From: Dolomedes plantarius
Taxonomy: Eukaryota; Arthropoda; Arachnida; Araneae; Dolomedidae
Direction of reading: 5' to 3'
Assembly (NCBI GenBank): GCA_907164885.2
Contig: OU015503.1
Span: 64,743,568-64,807,567 of the forward strand
DNA: 64,000 nucleotides
The notes below the pieces were generated by a model. The model made no database searches, was not told the DNA's origin, and was given only the letters and a program-made list of their open reading frames with translations. A program made the position numbers and the translations under genes. Positions 49,678 through 60,777 of the stretch are shown here, one piece after another. Every line of letters begins with the position of its first letter. The first letter of the stretch is position 1.

Positions 49678-49752
<75 letters not shown>
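49678..49752. repeat. (TA)n microsatellite
   Basis: About 37 TA units between the foldback MITE and the right end of the TTAA element. Confidence 0.95.
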
Positions 49753-49756
<4 letters not shown>

Positions 49757-49816
49757 TCATTCTTCGGCTCATATTCTTAGGATGCATGCTATCCCAACCA
49801 GTAAGAAAAAGGTAAA

Positions 49817-50089
49817 TTATTTCGGTAGTTAGATTTCTTATTGTCATTATATTGTTCTTCAACTTTTTAACAAAGACATTACAACATAGACATTTAATCG
49901 TTTGAATTGATTAACCTAACCATTTCTTTGAAGGTGATGCAAAACATTTTTTTCTTTCCAAAATTGAAATAAATCCTTACATCATAAGCCATTTTTGTTT
50001 ACTATGCTTTGACAGTTAGTAAATTCAAACAAACTAGGCTCACCTTAAGTCATTTTCTGTAGCACAAGCGTATTACGAGATTCCTTCAT
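49817..50089. other. no gene seen
   Basis: AT-rich spacer. Confidence 0.5.
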
Positions 50090-50700
50090 ACGCGTACCTG
50101 GATCGCGTTCTTGAGTTTTCGACCTAATTTCGAAAAATCGTTTTTTTTTTTTAAAATAAGACTAGTTGGCAACCGTCAAAACGTGACGGTTTGATAGTAA
50201 ATAAAGGAATTTATACCCAAATTATACTCAACACATCATTACCAAATATTGAAAATCTCAATATTAAGAATCGATAAATGCACTTAAAAAATTATTATTG
50301 AACCCAATAAAATGTTTTAAATTTTCTTTTGGTCACCCAAAAGTGCAAAATAAAATATTTCCGTCAGGTTTAGTTCTGTATCTCACAAACATAATTAAAA
50401 ATAATGGCAGAGAAAGAGTTAGAGAGATTCTTTAGAATAGACAAATTAACGTGTTTATACGGCCTCGTGAGTATCTAAAGCCAGGTTTAAACATGTCACT
50501 GAGCATGCGCAGAAAGCAATTTTTAATCGGAAATAATCACTATTTAATAGAAACTGCGGTTACAAAAATCACATTTGACATATCTATAGATTTAAATCTT
50601 TCGTTTAAGCCCAAAATGAAGTAAACTGATGCAGTAATGTTTTTTCTGACAGACTGCCCAAAGAATCCACTTAGCAACTTAAATATATAGGTATCTAAAA
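50090..50700 (+). repeat. unclassified interspersed repeat (related to 18437-19464)
   Basis: Shares cgtcaaaacgtgacgg, actcaacacatcattacc, ctgagcatgcgcagaaagc and the segment across the Helitron C target. Serves as the empty-site comparison for Helitron C. No coding content recognised. Confidence 0.7.
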
Positions 50701-51376
50701 GGCCATTTTTTCTTCTTCCTGGGCTTCGACACCAAATTTCACCAATTTTACGACGCTCCCACAGTAAAGAAATCAACAATTTCATGGCGAAAAATGGGCG
50801 AATGGGAAAAAGACAAGTGCCTGCCGCGTTAGAGGATAAGAAAAACCACTGCAATTATCTATCAATTAAATAGCGAGCGATACTGAAAACCCGACACGAA
50901 ACAGAGATGGAATCAACTATTTGCTACAGAGTGTAAAAAGCGCGAACGAAGCTTATAAGCTAAAAGATGTTTTTCTTAGTAATCTGGATGAGAAATCTGA
51001 TGAGTAATATGAACGTTGGGATAATCTGACTTAATACTGCTGTTAACACACGAAGTTAGTTAAAATGAAGTCTTCTGGAACAAGTAGGCCACGGAGAGAA
51101 ACACTACCACTAGATTTATCTAAGAGTACCTTTCTTTTTGGATTTAATTTACAACTTGCTTGTGTATATTTCAACGGTTTTCAACCTTTATACTATTACG
51201 CCTCCCTAAAATAATTTTTTTTCCGCTCCTCCCTATCTTTTAATAGATATAATATAGACTCTTTAAATAATAATAACTGTATTACAAAAAAATGAATACT
51301 ACAATTTACAGAATAATAACAAGATTTTGCTATAACATTACGAACATGCATATTTATTTTTATATTAAATTACTAA
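50701..51376. other. no gene seen
   Basis: Low-copy sequence. A minus-strand ORF of 104 codons (50540-50854) overlaps the repeat and has no motif. Confidence 0.45.
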
Positions 51377-51430
51377 TTAACCTTTTCTTTACGGGGTGGG
51401 ATAGCATGTATCCCAAGAATATGGGCACAA

Positions 51431-51431
<1 letters not shown>

Positions 51432-51523
<92 letters not shown>

Positions 51524-51607
51524 AAATAGATGATAGAAAAAACCAGTAATAGCCCTAAAGCTACTTGCAGCCAGGAACAAATAACATGAAAAGAAAAGTA
51601 TGAAAGA

Positions 51608-51662
<55 letters not shown>

Positions 51663-51871
51663 TAACTATATATATATAAACTTAGGTTACCGTATTTTAG
51701 GACTATTATTCCCTTAATTTTTTAGTTTTTTATTATTATTACTACTAAGAATTAATTTTATTATTATTTTTTTTTTTACTTATGATTTTTAGTTTTAGTT
51801 TTAGTAGTTATTTTTTCTATTTTAATCTATTGTTATGTTTAACATATATATATATATATATATATATACAT

Positions 51872-51932
<61 letters not shown>
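51432..51932. repeat. three (TA)n arrays within the TTAA element
   Basis: TA arrays lie at 51432-51520, 51613-51661 and 51841-51932; the last has a (CA)n core. Between them are the shared 90-bp segment and an AT-rich stretch. Confidence 0.9.
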
Positions 51933-51934
<2 letters not shown>

Positions 51935-52006
51935 ATAATAACGGCCCACCATTAGATATCTAAAGCGTATTTAAAATTAGCCTGTTAATAAAGCACGACC
52001 CCTTTT

Positions 52007-52665
52007 CTAAAATTGCAACCTAAAAGTAAAGTAAGATAATTTATCGTAGCCCTGCATATCATTATACAGGCATGTGAAGTGGCTGAACTCAATAGCATCC
52101 CCAGATATGAGTGTAGGAAGTTTATGAGATTCCGAATGCCAGTGTAATGTCAAAATTCTTGAAGAGTCCTCGAACCACTCTGAATTTATGGGGTCTGTAG
52201 CGTCAAAACCACACTTTATAAGAACTTTATGACCACAATAGTTCGCGGTTCTAACAAGCGCGGGATCTAGTAGTAAAGTCCCCGGACAAAACTTAAGTGG
52301 ACACGTGAACTCCACGAAGTCGCCCAATTAAAATATTAAGTAGTTTAGGCCCTCTGGTGTCAATATCGCAAAGCACTCATTTACTATTCGCGTGAACAGA
52401 ATATCTCTCTCTCTCTTGGTCTCTAACTGTCGTTGCTGTCGGACCTGAGGTCCGCTTCTGTCTTGTAATGTAATCCGCGCCCCGTCAGGCCAAGTCATGT
52501 GGCCACTACAGCTAATGCCTTCTAATAAATAAAGCAAGTCTTCGAAGTTGTGTATTTCATCAATGGCTCCATGTGTGCGTTTCTCGCCTAAAGTTCGCAA
52601 GTGCTTCCCTGGATCTACACTGCGCCCTGCTGCATCACACCTTCTTGCCGGCTACACCTCCGATT
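52007..52665 (-). pseudogene. unrecognised ORF inside the TTAA element, one stop
   Basis: On the minus strand the frame is open from about 52665 to a TAA at 52330-52328, then continues in the same frame to 52007, about 220 codons in all with one stop. Composition is non-repetitive and protein-like. Segments include MTWPDGARITLQ, ECFAILTPEGLNY, VLIKCGFDATDP and HWHSESHKLPTL. I do not recognise a domain. Upstream of 52665 the frame is closed, and there is no obvious ATG near the start, so this may be an exon or captured gene fragment. It could also be a diverged element protein. Confidence 0.4.
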
Positions 52666-52811
52666 AGTGCTATGCCTCTCCTCCACGGAGTGAGGTACGG
52701 GGCATCACATATATATATAACCCCCTTAATGGCCGTTCATACAAAAGAGGTAGGAAATTTCCCGTCCTAAAGAGGTGATCAAAGAAATGTGCCCCGTAGG
52801 CTAAAGGTTAA

Positions 52812-53193
52812 TAGATTCTATTTTCGAAGATCAGAAGAAGGAAGTTTACGATCAGAAGAAGGACGAATTAGGTGAAGCAGTTTGAGCAACTTATTGAAAA
52901 ATCTAATAGTTTATAAAATTGGATTCTGACATTGTAGATTTAATAGATGTTAAGGAAGTAGTAAAAATAATTACAAGTCGCAGAGAAAATTCAAGAGAAA
53001 ATTGTAAAATTTAAATAAAATATAAGCAAAGCTTTGAAGAACGGTAGTAATGCAAATAACCTTAAAAATTCTATATAGCACTTCAGTTCTTATTTGTGAA
53101 TCTAAAGCTGTGAAGTTACCAAAATTAACAATCCACAAATTTGGTGAACGAACATCACTCTCTATGACGGCACAGCACAAGAGCTTTTACGTC
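52812..53193. other. no gene seen
   Basis: AT-rich. A gaagaaggaagtttacgatcagaagaagga short duplication lies near 52830-52865. Confidence 0.45.
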
Positions 53194-53196
53194 TTA

Positions 53197-53327
53197 GGAC
53201 CTGTTCACATAGAATCTGTCAATGTAAAAAATTTTAACCAATCATATATCAATCATTGACCCATTAACCAATCATTGTCAAAGGAATCTTTAACGCTGAC
53301 ACCGACAGATTCTATGTGAACAGGCAC
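53197..53327. mobile_element. Harbinger-like MITE, copy 2 (intact)
   Basis: It starts GGACCTGTTCACATAGAATC and ends with the reverse complement, TTCTATGTGAACAGGCAC, flanked by TTA (53194-53196, 53328-53330). A 3-bp TTA/TAA duplication and GGxCCTGTTCACA-type ends fit PIF/Harbinger. At 131 bp it is a tiny derivative. It gives the empty site for the TTAA element inside copy 1 at 40600. Confidence 0.85.
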
Positions 53328-53330
53328 TTA

Positions 53331-53393
53331 GTCGGGATTCGAACCTGAACCCGTTCTGTGAATGATCGAGACGATAACCACTATATGATATGA
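53331..53393 (-). mobile_element. tRNA-like fragment (SINE head)
   Basis: On the minus strand an A-box-like tatagtggttatcgt and a perfect B box, GGTTCGAATCC, are spaced as in a tRNA. The acceptor arms do not pair and the T stem has a mismatch, so it is not a working tRNA gene. A Helitron interrupts it on the right; the sequence resumes at 54462. Confidence 0.5.
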
Positions 53394-54461
53394 CTAGCTT
53401 TATATACCCGGCGTTGCACGGGCGTATCCTTAAGAAGGCTTACTTGTATATTATGTAAACTTGAAGAAATATGAAGAAATATGTAAAATATGCTTTTTGC
53501 CCCCTCCCCCCCCCCTTGGGGGGCGAATTTTGAAAAATCCTGAAATTAGTTTTAGGTATTCATGTTCCCTACATTTTAAAGCCAGAATCTTATGGATATC
53601 AATTTCCTGCTTTGAGATATGAAGAAATATGTAAAAAATACATTTTGCCCCCCCCCCCCCCCCCCTTGGGGGGCCAATTTTGAAAAATCCTGAAACTGAT
53701 TTTTCGGTATTCGTCTTCCTTTCATTTTAAAGCACGAATCTTACGGATATCCGTTTCCTACTTTGAGATATGAAGTATATGTGAAAAACACGTAAAAACA
53801 CGTTTAGCCCCCCCCCCCCTTCCCCTCCTTGGGGCCGAATTTTGAAAAATCCTGAAACTGATTTTAGGTAATCAAGTTCCTTACATTTTAAAGCAAGAAT
53901 CTTATGGATATCTGTTTTTTTTCTCTGAGGTATGAGGGAATATGGGAAAAACACGTTTTGCCCCCTCCCCCCCCCATAGGGGCCGAATTTTGAAAAATCC
54001 TGAAATTGATTTTTAGTTATTCGTGTTCCTTTCATTTTAAAGCAAGAATCTTATGGATATATGTTTTCTTCTTCGAGATATGAAGGAATATGTGATAAAA
54101 CACGTAAAAACACGTTTAGCCCCTCTCTCTCCCCCCCCCCCCCCCATAGGGGCCGAATTATAAAAAATCCTGAAATTTGTTTTTAGGTATTCATATTTCT
54201 TACATTTTAAAGCAAGAATCTTAGGGATATCAATTGTCTTCTTTGAGATATGAAGGAATATGTAAAAAACACGTTTTGCCCCCCTCCCCCCCCTTTGGGG
54301 ACGAATTTTATGGATTATCATTTGGTTGAAAAATCGCTTCTTAAATGACGCCTTCAGCACAAAAGTAATAAGCTCCTAAAATTTGATATCTGTATCTCCA
54401 ATAGTTTTTGCTGCGCGTTGATACGTGAATAAATCAGGACTTCTTCCTTTATATATATAGA
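53394..54461 (-). mobile_element. Helitron of a second family, with internal minisatellite
   Basis: On the minus strand it starts TCTATATATATAAAGGAAG (after A) and ends CTAG (before T). The 3' hairpin CCCGTGCAACGCCGGG lies about 8 bases before CTAG. Inside are about six units of 150-166 bp, each with gaattttgaaaaatcctgaa and a long poly-C run (plus strand). Minus-strand ORFs 53727-54035 and 54037-54360 arise from this repeat and are not called. No Rep/helicase sequence. Confidence 0.85.
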
Positions 54462-54768
54462 TGAGCGGCAAAAAATACAGCCCTCCGGTGCGGGTTTCGA
54501 GCCTACGAACTGTTCTCACAACCGTCAGAGCCTGGTACCTAGGATGTTTGGGCGGAATTCTACCAGCGTCACAGAACGTTCTCACCTCGGATACGGACAT
54601 GTTAAATATGTAGGCCCGAGAGTCGCTCCGTTTCGTTGGTAGGCGTAAGAGGATATGTCGCCCCTGGGGTGCATGGCGGCCCCGAGCAAAAAGTTGGCCT
54701 CCGACCTTTGCAGTACCGTGAGCTAAATATGAGCCGAATCTCTTCACCCTGAAGTCTTCAATGGGCAT
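54376..54768 (-). other. open reading frame of unknown nature
   Basis: About 130 codons are open on the minus strand, starting at an ATG (MPIEDFRVKRFGSYLAHGT). The last 30 or so lie within the 5' end of the Helitron, so the original C-terminus is lost. The composition is Arg-rich with segments such as RGRHAPQGRHILLRL and FNMSVSEVRTFCDAG. I recognise no family. It may be chance openness in a GC-richer SINE-like segment, since a B-box-like ggctcgaaaccc lies inside. Confidence 0.25.
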
Positions 54769-55034
54769 GGTTAAGATTTATCCCGCCAGGGGACATTTTT
54801 AACAACAATAACACAAAAATAAAATATAAAGGTGCTCTATTTGGCGAGAAATCGTCCAAAAAGTTTTAAAAGGCTTTAGAGGGATAAGAATGTGAGGCTT
54901 ATAAGAGATGATCATTAGCTAGGGTTTGGGGAAGTTACGAACAATTCCCTATTTGGAGAAAATCGAAGTCCTAGGGTAGCAAGTAGAATTTTAAGTGAAG
55001 TGGAAACTGATAAATGCAAATGTGGCCATTATAA
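54769..55034. other. no gene seen
   Basis: AT-rich spacer. Confidence 0.5.
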
Positions 55035-55514
55035 TCTATACTTATATATAAAGAGAGAGCGATTTTGTACGTGGAGGTTAATCTTCAGAACCACTGTACC
55101 TATTTGAAAAATTCTTTCACTGTTTGAAAGGCACAGTATTCCAGATGGACATAGGCTGTATATTATGTATATCTGATCAGTAGAAATAAAGTTAGGGGCT
55201 TAATCCTAACAATCTCCATTGTTTCCGCTACTGTTCTCTACCGCTTTTTGTGCCGAAGTCTTCAACGATCCTTAGCGTGGTGCTATCGCGGTGGGCTTCT
55301 GTTCTGACGTTAGCGGTTGGAAACTAGCCGTTCTCCGGCACGCTTTTTTCTATTAAAAAATTAACTTTAATTATTAACTAACGTAATATTAATTTAAGGT
55401 ATTATTAAGGTTCTTATTAAGGTAAAAAAAGATTTACAATTTATTGGCTATCAACTGGAAATTTATTGGTATAATATTTTGTTCAACCCGGACAAAGTCG
55501 GGACGGGCCGCTAG
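55035..55514 (+). mobile_element. Helitron of a third family
   Basis: TC start after A (TCTATACTTATATATAAAG) and CTAG end before T, with a hairpin CCCGgACaaaGTCGGG upstream of CTAG. The 5' end resembles the second family, but the body is unrelated to the other copies in the window. 480 bp, non-autonomous. Confidence 0.8.
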
Positions 55515-56600
55515 TACGTTTATAAAAACGTGTTTCAGCCTTGAAGATTTCAATAACTACAATAAATTCTATGGGTTTACAGTTTGTAGAACTCTAGTTA
55601 TTGTCCTATCTCGACTAAGGTGACAAGACTGCACGAAAAGAGTTCCATTTTGGCGATTCTAAGAATATTTTGCACACGGTTAAAGTCTTTAATATTAATA
55701 TAAACTTTACCCTTATGTTCGTAAAAACACATACAACTAAAAGGAGAAAATACAGGACGGCATACGGGAAAGTAAAAGAAAAAATCTGTGTTGTAGACTT
55801 GTATTTTTTTTCTTCTTCTAGCACATGACTACGTTGCACCCCAATTTCTAGATTATTAAGTGCTTTGAGGTGGTCTAAATAATATCAGATTTTTATCACT
55901 GCATTTAAATGATTGGTTAAAACTCACTCTTTGTATTTGCATGTCCCACTTTTGATTTCGTAACCCATTATAAGACATTTTTTTTTATTATTAAATTTCA
56001 TTTAAAATTTTATCACGTTCAGCTAACTACTTACACATTTCAAATGCTTTACGCCTCAGACTCGGAGATTCAATATTTAGCTGGTCCCCCGTATAGATGA
56101 CAATCACCATATATCCGACACTGAATCACACAGATAGGCATCTGTGTTTCGAGACTGGTAGCCGTGTCATTATTATACATTATGCTAATTCCTTATTCTT
56201 CCTCCAGATAGCGAGGCAGGCCTCTCCCTTCTGCCTTTCGTTCCATCTCTCCACCATCTCCGCATATCCTCTGCCAAATCTCCCATTGTGCGCGGCGCGA
56301 TGTTTTCTTTCGCGCTTCACCTCCAATGCTAATTGGACAATTTAGCCACACTATGACATGTTCATTGAGAATTGAAAATAAAATATGCAGTTTCTACCGT
56401 GTATTTTCTCACCCGTGGTGATTGACAAAAGACACGGAATGCTCTCTCGACGGCACAAAATGCAAGACGCTTCTGTGAAGGAGGAATGGGCAGATCTTGC
56501 CCTTTTTAGCTTGCGTAAATCTCTCTCTTTGTGTTTTGTTGTGTGTAATTTCCGAATGATTGCTGCTGTTAAAAATGAGAAAAAATAATCTACTTGGCTT
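55515..56600. other. no gene; low-copy sequence
   Basis: No repeats recognised. Around 56190-56330 is a C/T-rich, CpG-containing segment (gtgcgcggcgcg). Three ORFs of 66-82 codons have no motif. Confidence 0.4.
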
Positions 56601-58080
56601 ACTATGTGTGGGAACCTATTTTCATTCAGTTTAAAAAGAAAAACCTTTTTGTTACAGTTACCCCAAATTGTGGTTAGATTTAAATAATTGTATCTTTCAA
56701 ATTAATAAACTTAGAAAATGAAAGTGCTAGCTTGTTACCATATGCAATGGATAACCATAGCCTATTTGCTTTCATTTTAAAAAAAAAGGAAGCACTTTTT
56801 CACCGTTATCACAAAATACCTTAAGCTTAAATCTTTGATCTTGCATCTCGCATGTTTCAACTTAATAAAATTAGAAAATAGATGTCCTTTAAGCCTTTTA
56901 CCACATGCGATGAATAACCATGACCAATATTCCTTTAGTTTAAAAAAAGAAAACATTTTTTACCATTGTCACAAAATGCCTTAAGCTTAAATCTTGGATC
57001 TTGGATCTCGCATCTTGCAATTATTAAAATTAGAAAATAGATGTGTTTTGCGTGCATTTTATCTTGCTATCATATGCAATGAATGTCAATAACCTATTTA
57101 CATTCATTTTTAAAAAAAGGAAGCACTTTTTTACCGTTATTACAAAATACCTTTAGCTTAAATCGTGCATCTTGCATCTTTAAACTTAATAAAATTAGAA
57201 AATAGATGTGGTTTGCGGACGTTTAAACTTATTACCATATGCAATGAATTACAATAACCTATTTATTTTCATTTGAAAAAAACAAAGCACTTTTTTACTG
57301 TTATCACAAACTACCTTAAGCTTAAATCTTGGATATTGCATCTCGCATCTTGTAATTTAATAAAATTAGAAAATATATGAGGTTTGTGTGCATTTAATCT
57401 TGTTACCATATGCAAGGAATGACAATAACCTATTTACTTTCATTTTTTTAAAAAAAGAAAGCACTTTTTCACCGTTATCAATAAATACCTTAAGCTTAAA
57501 TCTTGCATCTTACAACTTAATAAAATTAGAAAATAGATGTGGTTTGCGTGCATTTAAACTTGTTGCCATATGCAATGAATTACAATAACCTATTTACTTT
57601 CATTTTAAAAAAAAGAAAGCAGTTTTTACCGTTATCACAAAATACCTTAAGCTTAAATCTTTGATCTTGCATCCCGCATCTTGCAACTTAATAAAATAAA
57701 AAAATAGATGTGGCTTGCGCTTCATTTAAGCTTGTTACCATATGCAATGAATAACCATAAACTGTTTTCTTTCAGTTTAAAAAAAGAAAGCACTTTTTCA
57801 CCGTTATCAATAAATACCTTAAGCTTAAATCTTGCATCTTGCATTTAGCGTCTTGCGACTTAATAAAAATTTAAAAAATGGATGTGGTTTGCGTTGCATT
57901 TAAGCTTGCTACCATATTCAGTGAATAACCATAATCTATTTATCTTCAGTTGAAAAAAAAACGCTTTTTACTGTTATCACAAATTTTTTTTTTTAAATAA
58001 CTGTATCTTTCAACTTAAACTTAAAAAATAGAAGTGGTATGCGTTGCATTTAAGCTTGTTACCAAATGCAACGAATAATC
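56601..58080. repeat. 168-bp satellite, about eight units
   Basis: ttaccatatgcaatgaat recurs at about 56735, 56908, 57068, 57232, 57402, 57565, 57737 and 57909. Each unit also carries cgttatcacaaaatacctta and a cttgcatctcgcatcttgca block with its own internal gcatct repetition. Confidence 0.92.
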
Positions 58081-58253
58081 GAAACAAAAGTGATAATGAT
58101 TTCATATAACGTAAGAACTTATTTTAATTTTGGGTAAACCATGTTTTGGATCATTTTCAACGAAATAGTTTGGACAAACAACTCAAGCTATTGGATGATT
58201 TAATTTTTCAATCAATGTGTCACAAAGCTAGTGTATAACATAGCTAGTGTATA
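58081..58253. other. spacer
   Basis: AT-rich; a short agctagtgtata motif is duplicated near 58228-58252. Confidence 0.4.
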
Positions 58254-58575
58254 TGTTACCGGCAAAGTATGAAATCCGGCATTCTATAGAATGCCTAGGC
58301 ATTGTATATAATGCCTAAAACTAGCCGGCAACGTATGAAACGATTCATATTTCACACATTTCCTAGGCATTCTGTAGAATGCCAAATGAGAAACCGGCAA
58401 AGTATGAAATACATCTCCGATTCGTTTCTAATATCACGTGGCAAGGCACTCGACTTTTAACGCGCGCCTAAGGCTCAGAATTTGTCAGTTGCATTTTGCA
58501 GTTTGTTCTGGAATGTCAAAATACGCAATTTTACTTCAATTTGTTCAGCAAAAAATTAATTTTTTACTGTGCTGC

Positions 58576-60381
58576 ATGAAAATGGAGGAGCAAGCTGCAG
58601 TGTTGGAGAAGAAGTCATGGTCTATAGACATGAAACAACGATTCGACGAAAAACTGTCCAAAATTCGAGTTTATGCTGCAAAAAACAGTTCTTTCTTAAC
58701 CAAAACTACTTACCAGAAGTTAATAAATGATGTGCAAAAAGCCAAAATGACTACTAAGAAGGAACCCAAGGACTATTGGTTGCTGAATCGCTATGATGTG
58801 ATGATTGTGGAAAACAAAAGTAAACTCATTTATCCTGTTAAAAAAGGCGTCAGTACTATACAGTATTACGTCACGGACTCTGAGTTATTTCTCGTACTTC
58901 ATGAAGCTCATTTGGCTATTGGACACGGAGGACGTCATAGAATGTTGAAAGAACTTTCAACCAAATTCAAAAACGTTATACGTCATGATATTAAAATGTA
59001 CATCCACCTTTGCGAACCTTGCCAGAAAAAAAACAGAAAGGTATTAAAATGGGCATTGTTGTGAAACCTATGATTTTTTCCGAATTTAATTCCCATTATC
59101 AGGTAGATCTTATTGACTTTCAGTCTCAGCCAGATAGAGAATACAAATTTATAATGGTGTACCAAGATCATCTCACAAAATGTGTGATTCTCAAGTCTCT
59201 AACGTCAAAGAGAGCTGAAGAAGTAGCCTACAACCTAGTGGACATATTCTCGTTGCTTGGAGTCCCATCTATATTAGAGTCTGACAATGATAAGTAATTT
59301 GCCAATAATGTGATGACCAGCTTGAAGGAGTTTTGGCCAGCACTGAAGATCGTCCTTGGGAGGCCTTGCCACAAAGCCAGGGTAGTGTCGAAAGGGCTAA
59401 TCAAGATATCGAAAATATGCTTTGTACTTGAATGCAGGACAACAAATCTGACCGCTGGAGTGAAGGACTGAGTTTCGTTCAATTTATGAAAAATAGAGCT
59501 TATTCTGGGATCAAAAGAACACCATACGAAGCTCTCTTTGGCTGCAAACCTAAAGTAGGGCTTACAACGTCTTTTCTACCCGAAGATGTTTTAAAAAACA
59601 AATACAGAGGAGCAGCTAGAAAAAGTAATAGAACTCGTCCAAACAATGGAAAAAGGTGAAACTAATCTGATTATGCAAGAAAAAGAACCTGTTAAAAAAA
59701 CATGGATGAGATTATAGTCGATAGTGGATTAAACCAACATGATGAAGACATGCTTACCGAAGAGATTTCCGTTTCTGATATCTGATGTGTGTGTATTTAA
59801 ACGAAACGAGTGATGCACTTGCATGCAAAAAGTGTTGTCAAAAATTTCATACCTTCTGTGGCCATGCTAGTAAAGATGATGAAATGGATATTTTGTGCAC
59901 CCTTTGTTTCAAAACTGAAAATGCTACTGAAGGTAAAATAAATTCTAAAATCAATCTGGAAATACAAGCCAAAAAAAAATGAAACTGAATTCAGAAAAAA
60001 AAAAGTTCCCATTGCTTCTTTGAGAACTACTGTGCGAGTTCCTATTCCTGACGTCGACAAGGGGCGAGGTGATTGGCAGTTGTAATGAGTGCGACAGAGG
60101 ATGGTTTCTACCGACTTAGACCTTCTCAGGGAATTTTAAAACAACTATATGCGAGATCACAATTCACTTTATGCCTCAAGAAATTTCTTAGAATTGAAGT
60201 TATTCCTGACCACGAAATTCCTCTCCGGTCAGTTGCAATTGCTCAGTCTAGTGGAAGCGGCCAAGGATTCGTCAAATGTATGTGTAAAACAAAGTGCCAA
60301 AATATGAAATGTCCTTGCGTGAAAAATGTAATGAAATATAATTCAAAATGTCATTCAAGCCTACCATGTTTCAACCAGTAG
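58576..60381 (+). pseudogene. Ginger2/KRBA2-like integrase-transposase, frameshifted
   Basis: The likely start is MKMEEQ at 58576. An HHCC zinc-binding domain is clear (LHEAHLAIGHGGRHRM ... CEPCQ, about residues 108-150). A frameshift follows at the A-run near 59023-59031. The integrase core then reads QVDLIDFQSQPD, YQDHLTKCVILKSLTSKRAE and SILESDND, giving the first two catalytic Asps. A TAA follows (59295-59297). The catalytic Glu is in SQGSVERAN (59390-59392) in another frame, with a TGA before MQDN where Trp is expected. Then come KRTPYEALFGCKPKVGLT, a PHD-like Cys/His block (CKKCCQKFHTFCGHA ... DILCTLC, 59815-59920) and a Cys-rich tail (CMCKTKCQNMKCPC ... KCHSSLPC) ending at 60381. Family assignment is by motif recall. 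Confidence 0.87.
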
Positions 60382-60600
60382 GTTAATTTTAATTTCTTAT
60401 TTTTTATATGAAAATTTTGTTTCCCTTAATAAGAAAGGCATACATTTTGTTTTGTACAACTTTCATTTTTCTTTACGGATTTTGAATATTTTTTTTTTTA
60501 AATGGCACTCTAATTTTTTCAGAATAACATTTGTATTTTTGAGGAATGCACGTCATTTATATAATAGCCATATCAGAACCTTTTTTCATACTTTGCCTAA
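60382..60600 (+). other. 3' untranslated part of the Ginger-like element
   Basis: AT-rich sequence between the last Cys-rich coding segment and the right subterminal repeats. Small ORFs here have no motif. Confidence 0.5.
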
Positions 60601-60777
60601 AGAGCATTTGTCATTCTATAGAATGCCTAGGTATTATATACAATGCCTAGGGAAAGTATGTAATAATTCTCATATTTCATACTTTGCCTAAAAACGTCCG
60701 GCATTATATACAATGCCTAGGCATTCTATACAATGCCGGCGTTTCATACTTTGCCGTTAACATATGCATTAATGTAA

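Larger units (their letters stand above)
51377..52811. mobile_element. piggyBac-like TTAA element, long copy with ORFs
   Basis: The left end is TTAACCTTTTCTTTACGGGG, and the right end (reverse complement) TTAACCTTTAGCCTACGGGG, a 20-bp imperfect TIR with TTAA at both termini. It shares subterminal blocks with the other two copies and the ctacttgcagccaggaacaa segment (51545-51600) with Helitron C's insert. Unlike the others it holds about 700 bp of complex sequence (51940-52690) with an open minus-strand reading frame. It is the closest thing to a full-length member, but no piggyBac core motif is recognisable. Confidence 0.75.
58254..60762 (+). mobile_element. Ginger2/KRBA2-like DNA transposon, decayed
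   Basis: The ends are TGTTACCGGCAAAGTATGAA and, reverse-complemented, TGTTAACGGCAAAGTATGAA. They are flanked by TATA (58250-58253) and TATG (60763-60766), a near-match 4-bp duplication. Extended subterminal zones carry repeated ggcaaagtatgaaa and 18-bp palindromes such as GGCATTCTATAGAATGCC (58278-58295). The interior encodes a retroviral-type integrase with the accessory domains of the KRBA2/Ginger2 group. A TGT start, 4-bp duplication and integrase-like transposase fit Ginger elements. Confidence 0.85.

Noticed and set aside
53331..53393. tRNA gene on the minus strand
   Set aside because: A and B boxes are present, but acceptor arms do not pair and the T stem has a mismatch. A Helitron interrupts the unit.
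53727..54360. Two minus-strand ORFs of just over 100 codons
   Set aside because: They are readings of a minisatellite with G-runs in a Helitron, and they do not persist in phase between units.
56097..56588. Two ORFs of 67-82 codons in a C/T-rich stretch
   Set aside because: No motif, no shared frame and no splice or start context. Treated as chance.
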